A stretch of DNA of 34,497 bases from Clostridiales bacterium Firm_04 (GTDB lineage Bacteria; Bacillota; Clostridia; Oscillospirales; Ruminococcaceae): NCBI GenBank assembly GCA_001603005.1, contig LVAJ01000042.1, forward strand, positions 1 through 34,497, read 5' to 3'. Under the pieces are notes generated by a model. The model made no database searches. It saw nothing but the letters and a program-made list of their open reading frames with translations, and was not told the origin of the DNA. The position numbers were made by a program, and so were the translations under genes. The stretch's first letter is position 1, and each line of letters begins with the position of its first letter. Of this stretch, positions 8,605 through 15,702 are shown in pieces.

Positions 8605-9018
8605 ATGCCGAAGGGAATCAAGAAGCGGACTGCCGCGACGGTTCGCGCAGAAATGGAGAAGCAGGCGACTGCGATCAACGATATGCGTGCGGCGATTCGG
8701 AAAGCGAAAGAGGATTACGAAAGCAAAGTCAGGCAGATGCGCGCTGACCTGAACGCGAGAGAAAAGCAGCTCGGTGCGCTCCAGAAGGAGTACAGGCAGT
8801 TGATGCAGGACGAGCAGAGAGAAGCTCTTTCCGCGATGATGTTCAACGGCGACCTGACGCCGAGCGACATCAATGCCACGCTCAATGCACTTGGCACTTT
8901 GTTCTCCGGTCAGGGGGATAAAACGGCGGCAATTCAGCGCCTGCAAGCGATCGCAGATGAGCAGGATAACTCCGCGATCTCGAATCTGGTCAGCGAGATC
9001 GGCAATGAGAACGGGTGA
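8605..9018 (+). CDS. Coiled-coil mobilisation accessory protein (putative)
   Basis: A 137-residue basic, helical protein with a strong heptad pattern over about residues 14-75 and a looser helical C-terminus. I do not recognise a named family. The position directly before oriT and the relaxase is where auxiliary oriT-binding (MobC-like) proteins are often encoded, so a relaxosome role is plausible but unproven. The ATG at 8605 has AAAGGA 8 bases upstream. An alternative ATG at 8596 overlaps the previous stop codon as ATGA, but the ribosome site would abut it. Confidence 0.55.
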   Translation: MPKGIKKRTAATVRAEMEKQATAINDMRAAIRKAKEDYESKVRQMRADLNAREKQLGALQKEYRQLMQDEQREALSAMMFNGDLTPSDINATLNALGTLFSGQGDKTAAIQRLQAIADEQDNSAISNLVSEIGNENG

Positions 9019-9027
9019 GCGCGGGGG

Positions 9028-9160
9028 TCTGGGGCATCACCAGATGCGGAGCAGAAAGTAAGGCCCTCCGGATTTTGAATCCGGCCCGATTCAGTAGTGG
9101 ATGTGCGAGCGTCCACTACTGACATTGGGTGAACATAAGTGCTAAAGTACCGAAACGGTA
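9028..9160 (+). other. Putative origin of transfer (oriT)
   Basis: The 167-bp gap before the relaxase gene holds four nested inverted repeats: TCTGG/CCAGA (9028-9032, 9040-9044), CCGGATT/AATCCGG (9068-9074, 9078-9084), a perfect 11-bp repeat (9091-9101 with 9112-9122), and TACCG/CGGTA (9148-9152, 9156-9160). Between the last two lies TAAGTGC (9136-9142), which resembles the nick core of IncQ-type origins. MobV relaxases usually cut an oriT directly upstream of their own gene, which fits. The nick position itself is inferred. Confidence 0.65.
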
Positions 9161-9185
9161 GGTCAGGTAAGAAAGAGAGGGGAAA

Positions 9186-10931
9186 ATGACAGTAGAGAGG
9201 TTTAGTATCAGCTTTACGCTCGGAAAAGCAAGTGCGGCACACGGTGCAAATGTCAATCACAACAACCGGAAGTTCCTCGCAGATAACATCAATCCAGCGG
9301 AGACTTCACACAATATCAGTTACAAGATGCAGTCGGTGGAAAGCGCGTATCAGGAGTTATTCGGAGAAGCGGTCAAGGAGTATAACGAACGTCAAAAGCG
9401 CCCTTGCCGCCGGATTGCAGACTACTATTCGCACATTGCAAACGGACATCGGGAGGAGCCATTCTATGAAGCGGTCGTGCAATTCGGAGATTGCAGGACG
9501 GTGCAGCCGGGGACACAGCGGTGGTATGCGGCGCAGACGATGCTCAATGATTACATGAGAGATTTTGAAAAGCGCAATCCAAATCTTTTCGTTTTCAATG
9601 CAGTCATGCATCTGGATGAAGCCTCGCCGCATCTGCATATTGACTTCATTCCGTTCTATACCAAGGAACGCCAGCGCGGACTAAAAAAGGGCGTGTCGAT
9701 GCGGGCGGCACTGATCGAACAGGGCTTTGTACCGGAACATAACGGAAAGAATCAGCTGACGCTGTGGGAAGAATCGGAACGGAAGAAAATGGAGCGGATA
9801 CTCCATTATCGCGGATTTATTCGGGAGGACAAGCACGCGGACTATGCGCATATGAGTGTCGGCGAGTACAAGACATTGCAGGATTCCCGAAAAATGGAAG
9901 AAATGCTCCGGCACAGTCAGACGGTTTCTGATCGTGACGCGACCAGAATGGAGGTCTACCGGCTGAAAGAAGAATTGCAGGCGACACAGCAAACCGTCCG
10001 GCAGCTGGAAGCGGAAAAAGATTCGCCGTATGTGAAGTTCTTTTATGCGACAGATGACAAGCAGGCTTATGTGATGCAGCAGTTGGAAGAAATGGGCATC
10101 CCGTTCCGTGAGACAGAGAACGGCTTTGAAGCGCAGGAATGCCACATAAAAACGATTCGCAGCATTGAAAAGAATTATCACGGACAGCCGGTCTCATATC
10201 GGGAGCAGCTCAAAGAGGACATCGACCGCTGTCTGACGCGGGCGACCAGTTTCAGCGACTTCCTGAAAAGACTGCAAGGTGAGGGGTACAGCATCAAGCA
10301 GGGCAAGTATCTCGCGGCAAAGCCTTTGCACGGCGAACGGTATATACGATTCAAGTCGCTCGGAGAGCATTACACAGAAGCATCTTTGCGCGGCTTGCTC
10401 GATGAAAAGCTGGCATTTGAAAAGAAGCTCGCGGCGAAAATCGAAGAAGCCAAAACAAAGCAGTCCCCAAATGTTATGGTGCTGCTGACAGCAAGAGGAT
10501 ATATGGATTCGTTTATCACATATCGGCTACCGGTGCGTAAGCTATGGCAGGATAGACCGCTCACATGGGTGAACGATGCAGAACTCGACAAGCTGTCCGC
10601 TCTGAATGCCGCGCTTAACAACGGCGAAACGGTTGATTCTTTCCGCCGCCGGTTCCATGAATTGACGGAGCAGGAGAAAGCGGCGGAGCGGGCAATCGAG
10701 CACATGATCTATATGGGCGAGCGTGACACGAAAAAGCTAACAGAAGCCCGCGCACATCATGACGAAATCAAAGCCGCACAGAAAGAAGCTGCCGAAAAGC
10801 TGGAAATGATCGAGAAGATCATGAACGGAACCTATATGCAGGATATGCTCGAAAAGTTTAGCGAGAGGAAACGCTCGGAGATTGTGCCGAATGGGTATTA
10901 CAACGCGAATACGGGGGTGAGAAGAAGATGA
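9186..10931 (+). CDS. MobV-family relaxase (Pre/Mob)
   Basis: DNA relaxase that would nick oriT, attach to the 5' end and lead strand transfer (581 residues). The N-terminal half matches the pMV158 MobM family: H25-N-N-R aligns with the MobM catalytic histidine motif (H-N-E-R), an N-I-N-P-x-x-S-H segment follows at 34-42, and the metal-binding motif is H142-L-D-E-x-x-P-H149-L-H151. A coiled-coil stretch covers about 214-262, and a charged helical tail covers 500-560. The length is typical of the larger clostridial MobV proteins. The ATG at 9186 has a GAGAGGGG site. The oriT-like repeats lie immediately upstream. No type IV secretion genes are in the window, so the element is either mobilisable in trans or has its conjugation genes left of the window. 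Confidence 0.88.
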   Translation: MTVERFSISFTLGKASAAHGANVNHNNRKFLADNINPAETSHNISYKMQSVESAYQELFGEAVKEYNERQKRPCRRIADYYSHIANGHREEPFYEAVVQFGDCRTVQPGTQRWYAAQTMLNDYMRDFEKRNPNLFVFNAVMHLDEASPHLHIDFIPFYTKERQRGLKKGVSMRAALIEQGFVPEHNGKNQLTLWEESERKKMERILHYRGFIREDKHADYAHMSVGEYKTLQDSRKMEEMLRHSQTVSDRDATRMEVYRLKEELQATQQTVRQLEAEKDSPYVKFFYATDDKQAYVMQQLEEMGIPFRETENGFEAQECHIKTIRSIEKNYHGQPVSYREQLKEDIDRCLTRATSFSDFLKRLQGEGYSIKQGKYLAAKPLHGERYIRFKSLGEHYTEASLRGLLDEKLAFEKKLAAKIEEAKTKQSPNVMVLLTARGYMDSFITYRLPVRKLWQDRPLTWVNDAELDKLSALNAALNNGETVDSFRRRFHELTEQEKAAERAIEHMIYMGERDTKKLTEARAHHDEIKAAQKEAAEKLEMIEKIMNGTYMQDMLEKFSERKRSEIVPNGYYNANTGVRRR

Positions 10932-11000
10932 ATCCGCACGAATTTTGCATAACAGACCGACCTGAAACCGATAATAGACTGAGAAAGGGGCTGGCAGAAT

Positions 11001-11204
11001 TTGCTGATTTACAACAGAGAACCACAGGGATTCATCGAAGTGTGGATGACGAACGAGGAACAGGAGACAATCGACCGCAGGGAGCTGAGCGCGCAGATTC
11101 TCGCAGATGCCGGTCATCCGAAGAAATGCAAGGTGGTCTATTTCCTTTCAGGCAGTGCCGATCTGACCGAGTGCATGAGCAGTCTGCTGCGGAAAAATCT
11201 CTGA
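11001..11204 (+). CDS. 67-residue element protein, TTG start
   Basis: A small acidic/basic mixed protein of unknown function. The TTG at 11001 is chosen because AAAGGGG lies 10 bases upstream and no in-frame ATG precedes it. An overlapping frame opened by an ATG at 10928 (sharing ATGA with the relaxase stop) is longer, but its later residues are rich in Arg/Ser/Gly and look like an out-of-frame translation. The 67-residue frame has normal protein composition, with an N-terminal beta-strand-like stretch and a V-V-Y-F-L-S-G-S core. It lies between the relaxase and recombinase genes; I infer no specific function. Confidence 0.55.
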   Translation: MLIYNREPQGFIEVWMTNEEQETIDRRELSAQILADAGHPKKCKVVYFLSGSADLTECMSSLLRKNL

Positions 11205-11227
11205 TGCAGATTTGTGTACTTTGCCGA

Positions 11228-11256
11228 TTGTATTTTGACACGGCTTATGTTACAAT
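11228..11256 (+). promoter_or_regulatory. Promoter of the serine recombinase, with dyad
   Basis: TTGTAT (11228-11233) and TACAAT (11251-11256) are 17 bp apart. A TTGACA at 11235-11240 overlaps but has no good -10 at the right distance. The -10 lies within an imperfect inverted repeat: TACAATGATGTTA (11251-11263) against TAACATTGTA (11285-11294), identical apart from a 3-base insertion. This suggests an operator, possibly for autoregulation. The recombinase ribosome site (AAAGGAG) follows directly. Confidence 0.5.
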
Positions 11257-11309
11257 GATGTTAGTATAAATCTGATTATTAAAATAACATTGTATGAAAG
11301 GAGAACAAC

Positions 11310-13490
11310 ATGGGCGACCAACTGCACATCGCCGGTTACTGCCGCATCTCAGTCGATGACGAGCTTGACCGTGACAATACCTCGATCGAGAACCAGAAAG
11401 CGATCATCGCGGACTATGTGAGCAAGAAGTTTCCGGCGGCAGACCTCGACTTCTACGAGGACCGCGACCGCTCCGGCTACACCTTTGAGCAGCGCGAGGG
11501 CTATCAGGTATTGCGGCGGAAGATGATGCGGCACGAGTACGACATCCTCATTATCAAGGATTTCTCACGCTTCTCCCGCCGCAACAGCAAAGGTCTGGTC
11601 GAGCTGGAAGATCTGCGCGATGCCGGAATGCGCATCATCTCGATCGGGGATAGCATCGACTATCCGACCTTTGACGATTGGACAGCGATTCAGTTTCGTT
11701 TTCTCATCAATGAGATGCCGGTCACGGATACCTCGAAGAAGGTGCGCTCGGTTGTCAAGCGGCGGCAGGAGGAAGGACGCTGGATCTGCGCGGTTCCCTA
11801 CGGCTACATCATGACGAACAGCAAGACGATGCAGTTTGAAGTGGACGAGCCCGCCGCAGAGGTCGTGCGCGAGATCTTCCGGCTATACAGCGAGGGCTGG
11901 GGCTATAAGCGCATTGCCAACTACCTGACCGATCAGCATATCCCCACGCCTCGCATGGCGGAAAAGGAACGCCGCGAGGCACAGGGCGAGGAATGCACCT
12001 TGCGCGGGAAGCCGGAATGGAGCCTTGTCACGGTCAGCGAGATTCTGCGCAATGACTTCTATATCGGCACGCTGCGGCAGGGCAAATACCGCCGCAAGAA
12101 GATCAACGGCAGCGACATGAAGCTGCAGGAGACCGATCACCTCGTATTCGAGGACAATCATACGCCGATTGTCGATTACAAGCTGTTCGCGGGCGTGCAG
12201 GAGCAGATTGCACAGCGCACGCGCTCCAATTACCGCGGCGTGAAGAAGTATGACAATGTGTATTCGGGCTATTTGTTCTGCGGCGACTGCGGCAGCCCGA
12301 TGTTCTCCATGAGCCGCGCCGACCTTGCACCGGCATACCGCTGCGGCACCTATCACAGACGCGGCAGCAAGGCGTGCAGCTCGCATCATACCCGCGTGGA
12401 TATGCTGGACGGACTGCTCAAAGCGTTCATTCAGAAGGTCAAGGAAAACTCCGAGACGATGCTTGAAAAGTTGCAGGAATCCATTGACCGCGAACGCAAT
12501 GAGACCTCATCGAGCAAGTCAGTTGTCGAGGTACTGAATCAGCAGATCGAGGACACCCGCGCCGAGATCAAGATGCTTGCACGGCAGCACGTCCGCGACA
12601 TTGCAAAGCATCCGGAGCGCGAGGATATGCTCGAAGAAATCTACACGGAGCAGATCGACGAGCTGACACTCCGGATCGAAGGACTGCGCAATCAGATGCA
12701 GCTTGCCGCCGACAAGCACAACATGATCGTCAATGTCAACCGCACGGCGAAAACAGTCATGGAGGTATTTGACACAATTCTCAGCAAGGACAGCCTGACG
12801 AAAGCCGATGTCGATTTTATCATTGAGCGCATCACGGTCTATGAAGACCACATCGACATCAAACTCCGGCCGGACATTGATATGCTGCTGAAAACCGGCA
12901 CGATGCCGGAGCGCAATTACGAGGAGACAGCCGTAAATTTTCGAGATGACATTGAGAAATCCAAAGAATCGTCACAATTTGCCGTTGTTACGACAAGCAC
13001 CGGCAAAATTCTCAGTGTCAATGTTTTCAGTGACGGCGACCCCCTCGAAATCTACACGAGTCCGGACGGAGAAGTGATATTCCGCAAATACTCTGTACTT
13101 GGCGAGATGAGCGAAAGTGCGGCGCAGGTCGCAGACATTATGCAGCGGCTGGCGGGCTGCGCGGTACTGGTATTCGACCGCGACCATGTCGTAGCGGTTT
13201 CCGGCACGCAGAAGCGCGAGTTTTCCGAACGCCGCGTATCGCAGGAGCTGGAGGAGCTGATGGAACAGCGCCGCAATTACAGCGCAAAGGAGCAGGATTC
13301 GCCGCATCTGCGCCCTGTTGAGGGAATGCCGCGGACGGCGTTTGCCTGTATGCCGGTCATCACGGCGGGCGATGTGACAGGCGCCGTCGCGTTTCTGGAT
13401 CCGCCGGAGCAGATGCAGACGCCGAGTGACCTGCAGCGCTCGCTGATCTCGGCGGCATCGCAGTTTCTCGGCAGACAGATGGAATCATAA
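11310..13490 (+). CDS. Large serine recombinase fused to the 3' part of SpoVT
   Basis: Site-specific large serine recombinase (726 residues as read). The N-terminal catalytic domain has Y10-x-R12-x-S14 with S14 as nucleophile and R87/R90 in a D-F-S-R-F-S-R motif. A recombinase domain follows at about 165-290, then a zinc ribbon (C324, C327, C345, C356), a coiled coil (about 375-470) and a DUF4368-like tail to about 545. From G576 onward the sequence is no longer recombinase: it matches Bacillus SpoVT from its residue 31 to the end, starting G-D-P-L-E-I-Y, including the second half of the AbrB-type hairpin, the GAF domain, D-Q-R/E-Q-R and the final F-L-x-R-Q-M-E. The first 30 SpoVT residues are absent. 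The simplest reading is insertion of the element into spoVT, with the recombinase frame running into the gene remnant. A stable, selected fusion protein is the alternative. Start ATG has AAAGGAG upstream. Confidence 0.9.
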   Translation: MGDQLHIAGYCRISVDDELDRDNTSIENQKAIIADYVSKKFPAADLDFYEDRDRSGYTFEQREGYQVLRRKMMRHEYDILIIKDFSRFSRRNSKGLVELEDLRDAGMRIISIGDSIDYPTFDDWTAIQFRFLINEMPVTDTSKKVRSVVKRRQEEGRWICAVPYGYIMTNSKTMQFEVDEPAAEVVREIFRLYSEGWGYKRIANYLTDQHIPTPRMAEKERREAQGEECTLRGKPEWSLVTVSEILRNDFYIGTLRQGKYRRKKINGSDMKLQETDHLVFEDNHTPIVDYKLFAGVQEQIAQRTRSNYRGVKKYDNVYSGYLFCGDCGSPMFSMSRADLAPAYRCGTYHRRGSKACSSHHTRVDMLDGLLKAFIQKVKENSETMLEKLQESIDRERNETSSSKSVVEVLNQQIEDTRAEIKMLARQHVRDIAKHPEREDMLEEIYTEQIDELTLRIEGLRNQMQLAADKHNMIVNVNRTAKTVMEVFDTILSKDSLTKADVDFIIERITVYEDHIDIKLRPDIDMLLKTGTMPERNYEETAVNFRDDIEKSKESSQFAVVTTSTGKILSVNVFSDGDPLEIYTSPDGEVIFRKYSVLGEMSESAAQVADIMQRLAGCAVLVFDRDHVVAVSGTQKREFSERRVSQELEELMEQRRNYSAKEQDSPHLRPVEGMPRTAFACMPVITAGDVTGAVAFLDPPEQMQTPSDLQRSLISAASQFLGRQMES
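13015..13060 (+). other. Inferred attachment-site junction (attR) inside spoVT
   Basis: SpoVT-like sequence starts abruptly at codon 576 (13035-13037); codon 575 and everything before it do not resemble SpoVT. For a serine recombinase the crossover is a 2-bp core within a roughly 40-bp site, so the exchange point should lie close to 13035. The exact core cannot be defined without the other junction, which is left of the window. Confidence 0.65.
13035..13490 (+). pseudogene. spoVT: 3' fragment of spoVT
   Basis: This covers codons corresponding to SpoVT residues 31-178: the end of the swapped-hairpin AbrB DNA-binding domain and the complete GAF domain. SpoVT is a forespore transcription regulator in Bacillus. 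The missing first 30 residues are half of the DNA-binding fold, so this fragment alone should not bind DNA normally. It is in frame with the recombinase and keeps a clean stop and terminator, with no internal damage. That is what a recent or reversible interruption would look like. Confidence 0.8.
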
Positions 13491-13495
13491 AACGC

Positions 13496-13522
13496 GGGGA
13501 GCATGTGTTCTGCATGCTCCCC
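13496..13522 (+). terminator. Terminator after recombinase/spoVT
   Basis: A perfect 10-bp stem (13496-13505 with 13513-13522), a 7-nt loop, then TGCCCTTTT. It starts 5 bases after the stop codon and probably was the original spoVT terminator. The converging kinase gene ends 14 bp further on. Confidence 0.8.
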
Positions 13523-13535
13523 TGCCCTTTTGTAT

Positions 13536-14621
13536 TCAGTGTTTTTCCATCGGGATCGTAATGACCGCATCTGTTCCGCTCCCGTTCCGTGAAAAGCTGA
13601 TATTTCCGCCGCACTGTGTTTCCAGACGCGTGCGGACATTTTGCAGCCCGATGCTCTGATGCCGCTTCTGTTTTTCGGTGATCGTGCAGCCGCCGCTGCC
13701 GTTATCGGAAACGGTAATGCGGACAAACCGTCCGGCTTCCTCGGTACGGATGACGACCTTTCCCTTTCCGTCGCGGCGGCAGAGCGCACTGTGCTTGACC
13801 GCGTTTTCGACGATCGGCTGAACGGTCAGCGCGGGCAGCATGAAGTCCTGCACACCGAAGTCATATTCCACGGAAAACTGCCGTTCGGAGCCTGCCTGCT
13901 CCAGCGCAATATACTGCCCGATATGCTCCAGCTCAACCGAAAACGGGATCAGCTCCTCTGAAGTCAGCGCATCAATATTTCCGCGCAGATAACCCGAAAA
14001 ATCCTCGATGCATTTCGCCGCCTTCTCGCCGTCGGTATAGCAAAGCTCCTGAATGCTCATCAGCGAATTGAAAATAAAATGCGGCTGCATCTGCTCTGAC
14101 ATCAGCTTTGCCTGCCGGATATTGAGCACACGCTCCTTTTCGGATAGCGCCTGTTCCGAAGCCCTGCGCAGCCGTTCCCTGCACAGCAGAATCGAGACAG
14201 CCAGCGCAAATCCGAGGCATCTGACGCCGACCAGCACATTTTCGACCAGCAGCGCCGCAAGCAGCGGCAGAATCAGATCCGCACTCATCGACACGGAGAT
14301 CGGCGTCTGCCGGTCAAAGAGGCGGAGCTTTCCATCGCCGTCTGTCAGGATACAGCAGAAGATGATCAGCAGGATCGCGACCGCGTCGAGGATCAGTGTC
14401 AGAATAATATAGGGATGCATGGATCTGTCAGCCGGATCATGCTGGGCAATGACTGCGCATAAGACAGTCTCCCCGCACGCAACGATATGCAGCAGACCGG
14501 CAGAAGCAACAGCAAACATCTTTCGGTCCATTGTTTGCCCGAACATCGGCAGAATCAGCAAAATCAGCAGCAAAATGCCGGAAATATCTATCGCCAGTGT
14601 AGCAGCAATCTGAATATTCAT
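13536..14621 (-). CDS. LytS/YpdA-type sensor histidine kinase
   Basis: Membrane-bound sensor kinase of the His_kinase (PF06580) type, 361 residues. Residues 5-150 contain about five to six hydrophobic membrane segments with no large outside domain. The phosphoacceptor box is Q-M-Q-P-H181-F-I-F-N. The ATP-binding domain has N273 in the N box (V-E-N-A-V-K-H), a G1 box D307-N-G-S-G and a G2-like G-L-Q-N-V-R-T-R-L (325-333). The ATG at 14621 is preferred over upstream starts because GGAGAG lies 6 bases before it. It is the second gene of a pair with the membrane protein 13 bp upstream. Kinases of this class normally pair with a LytTR response regulator, but none is next to it, so the partner is encoded elsewhere. 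Confidence 0.85.
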   Translation of the reverse strand: MNIQIAATLAIDISGILLLILLILPMFGQTMDRKMFAVASAGLLHIVACGETVLCAVIAQHDPADRSMHPYIILTLILDAVAILLIIFCCILTDGDGKLRLFDRQTPISVSMSADLILPLLAALLVENVLVGVRCLGFALAVSILLCRERLRRASEQALSEKERVLNIRQAKLMSEQMQPHFIFNSLMSIQELCYTDGEKAAKCIEDFSGYLRGNIDALTSEELIPFSVELEHIGQYIALEQAGSERQFSVEYDFGVQDFMLPALTVQPIVENAVKHSALCRRDGKGKVVIRTEEAGRFVRITVSDNGSGGCTITEKQKRHQSIGLQNVRTRLETQCGGNISFSRNGSGTDAVITIPMEKH

Positions 14622-14634
14622 TATAATCTCTCCG

Positions 14635-15354
14635 TTACCGCGCAGCCGAATCGACCAGCGCGGCGGTTCTTTTTGCATATGCAGCGAGCCGGAACTGAAC
14701 GCAGAACCAGAACGTCCCGATCGCGGCAAGCAGAACAGGCAGCAGCAGGGAAAACAGCGCACTGATCCGGAAGCGGATCAGCAGAATGAGCGCGATCGAA
14801 GCAGGCAGAACCACTGCGATCGCTGCATCCAGAACCTTGCAGATCTTCCGCATCTGTTCCGTCGCATCCTGTCCGCCGCCGCAGTCCCGCCAGACTTCCG
14901 TCAACCCGCGGATCAGATTTCTCTGAGCGTAATAATTGATCAGCAGCCAGCAAGAAATATAGATCAGCAGAAACGGGAGCGGATAGCTGATCAGCGTGGA
15001 ATGCGGGAGCGACTGCCCCGCACGGTTATAAAACAGAATCCGCGAGCTGTCCAGCAGGATATCGCTGAGCCGGAACAGGATCAGTCCAAGAAAGCCGTAT
15101 TTCGATCTGCGCAGCGAATCCGAAGCATACTCTGTTTCATTCAGTCCGTTCAGCACCGCAAGATTGCACAGCATCAGCACGCCGCCGATCAGCACGAGCG
15201 CCGCCTGAAGATGCGACATGAATACTCTGGAAGCCCGCAGGAACTCCATTACCCACATTGCCACCAGTATCAGAACGATCACAATGACCAGAACAATTCC
15301 GGTCAGAAATCCGCGATAGATCCGGATCAGACCGGATGCCTGCAACACTTTCAT
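14635..15354 (-). CDS. Polytopic membrane protein, partner of the kinase
   Basis: A 239-residue protein with about six hydrophobic helices (roughly 15-40, 50-75, 90-110, 125-150, 175-195, 198-220) and basic loops; no family recognised. The ATG at 15354 is chosen because of a G-rich ribosome site just upstream and a consensus promoter 56 bp away; the upstream extension of the frame includes the promoter. It ends 13 bp before the kinase start, so the two are co-transcribed. It may be the sensing partner of the kinase or its transport target. This is inference from the operon. Confidence 0.65.
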   Translation of the reverse strand: MKVLQASGLIRIYRGFLTGIVLVIVIVLILVAMWVMEFLRASRVFMSHLQAALVLIGGVLMLCNLAVLNGLNETEYASDSLRRSKYGFLGLILFRLSDILLDSSRILFYNRAGQSLPHSTLISYPLPFLLIYISCWLLINYYAQRNLIRGLTEVWRDCGGGQDATEQMRKICKVLDAAIAVVLPASIALILLIRFRISALFSLLLPVLLAAIGTFWFCVQFRLAAYAKRTAALVDSAAR

Positions 15355-15409
15355 ATACGCCCCCGCTGTGCATAAAATCTGCTCCGGCACAAGTCCGCAG
15401 CCTGCATTC

Positions 15410-15438
15410 ATTATAACACTGATCCCAGAGAATTGCAA
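15410..15438 (-). promoter_or_regulatory. Promoter of the kinase operon
   Basis: On the minus strand TTGCAA (15433-15438) and a perfect TATAAT (15410-15415) are 17 bp apart. Beyond it, bases 15440-15640 contain no convincing gene on either strand. Confidence 0.75.
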
Positions 15439-15643
15439 GCACAGATTCCGCCGCTCATGCGCATTTTATCTGATTTTTCCGGAAACCGCGCAGAAAAACT
15501 TCGTCGCAGACGGCACTTGCAAAAAACGCCGTTCTGTGATAAAACCGCTGACACTCGTGCTGATCGTGCAGACGCGCAAGCAGCTGCATCCGGCAGCATC
15601 CCCCGCATATGCCGGCGCATGATGCATCATCCTATCAAACAAA

Positions 15644-15676
15644 CCCCGAAGCGCACGGAATGTGAACGCTTCGGGG
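15644..15676 (-). terminator. Terminator of the hydrolase/ABC run
   Basis: A perfect 10-bp stem (15644-15653 with 15667-15676) and, in the minus direction, a TTTGTTTG tail. It lies 27 bp after the hydrolase stop and ends the minus-strand gene run that starts at 21001. Confidence 0.85.
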
Positions 15677-15702
15677 TGATTTTCATGTTCTGCGGGATAT
15701 GT

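Noticed and set aside
9028..9084. Rho-independent terminator after the coiled-coil protein
   Set aside because: The hairpins have no T run and sit with the other repeats of the oriT, so a transfer-origin role is more likely.
10928..11269. 113-residue frame starting with ATGA overlap of the relaxase stop
   Set aside because: Apart from its first 20 residues the composition looks like an out-of-frame translation of the 67-residue gene at 11001-11204; a fused or frameshifted product cannot be fully excluded.
15440..15640. Possible gene remnant in the gap between the kinase promoter and the hydrolase terminator
   Set aside because: Frames on both strands lack ribosome sites and protein-like composition; no homology is recognised.
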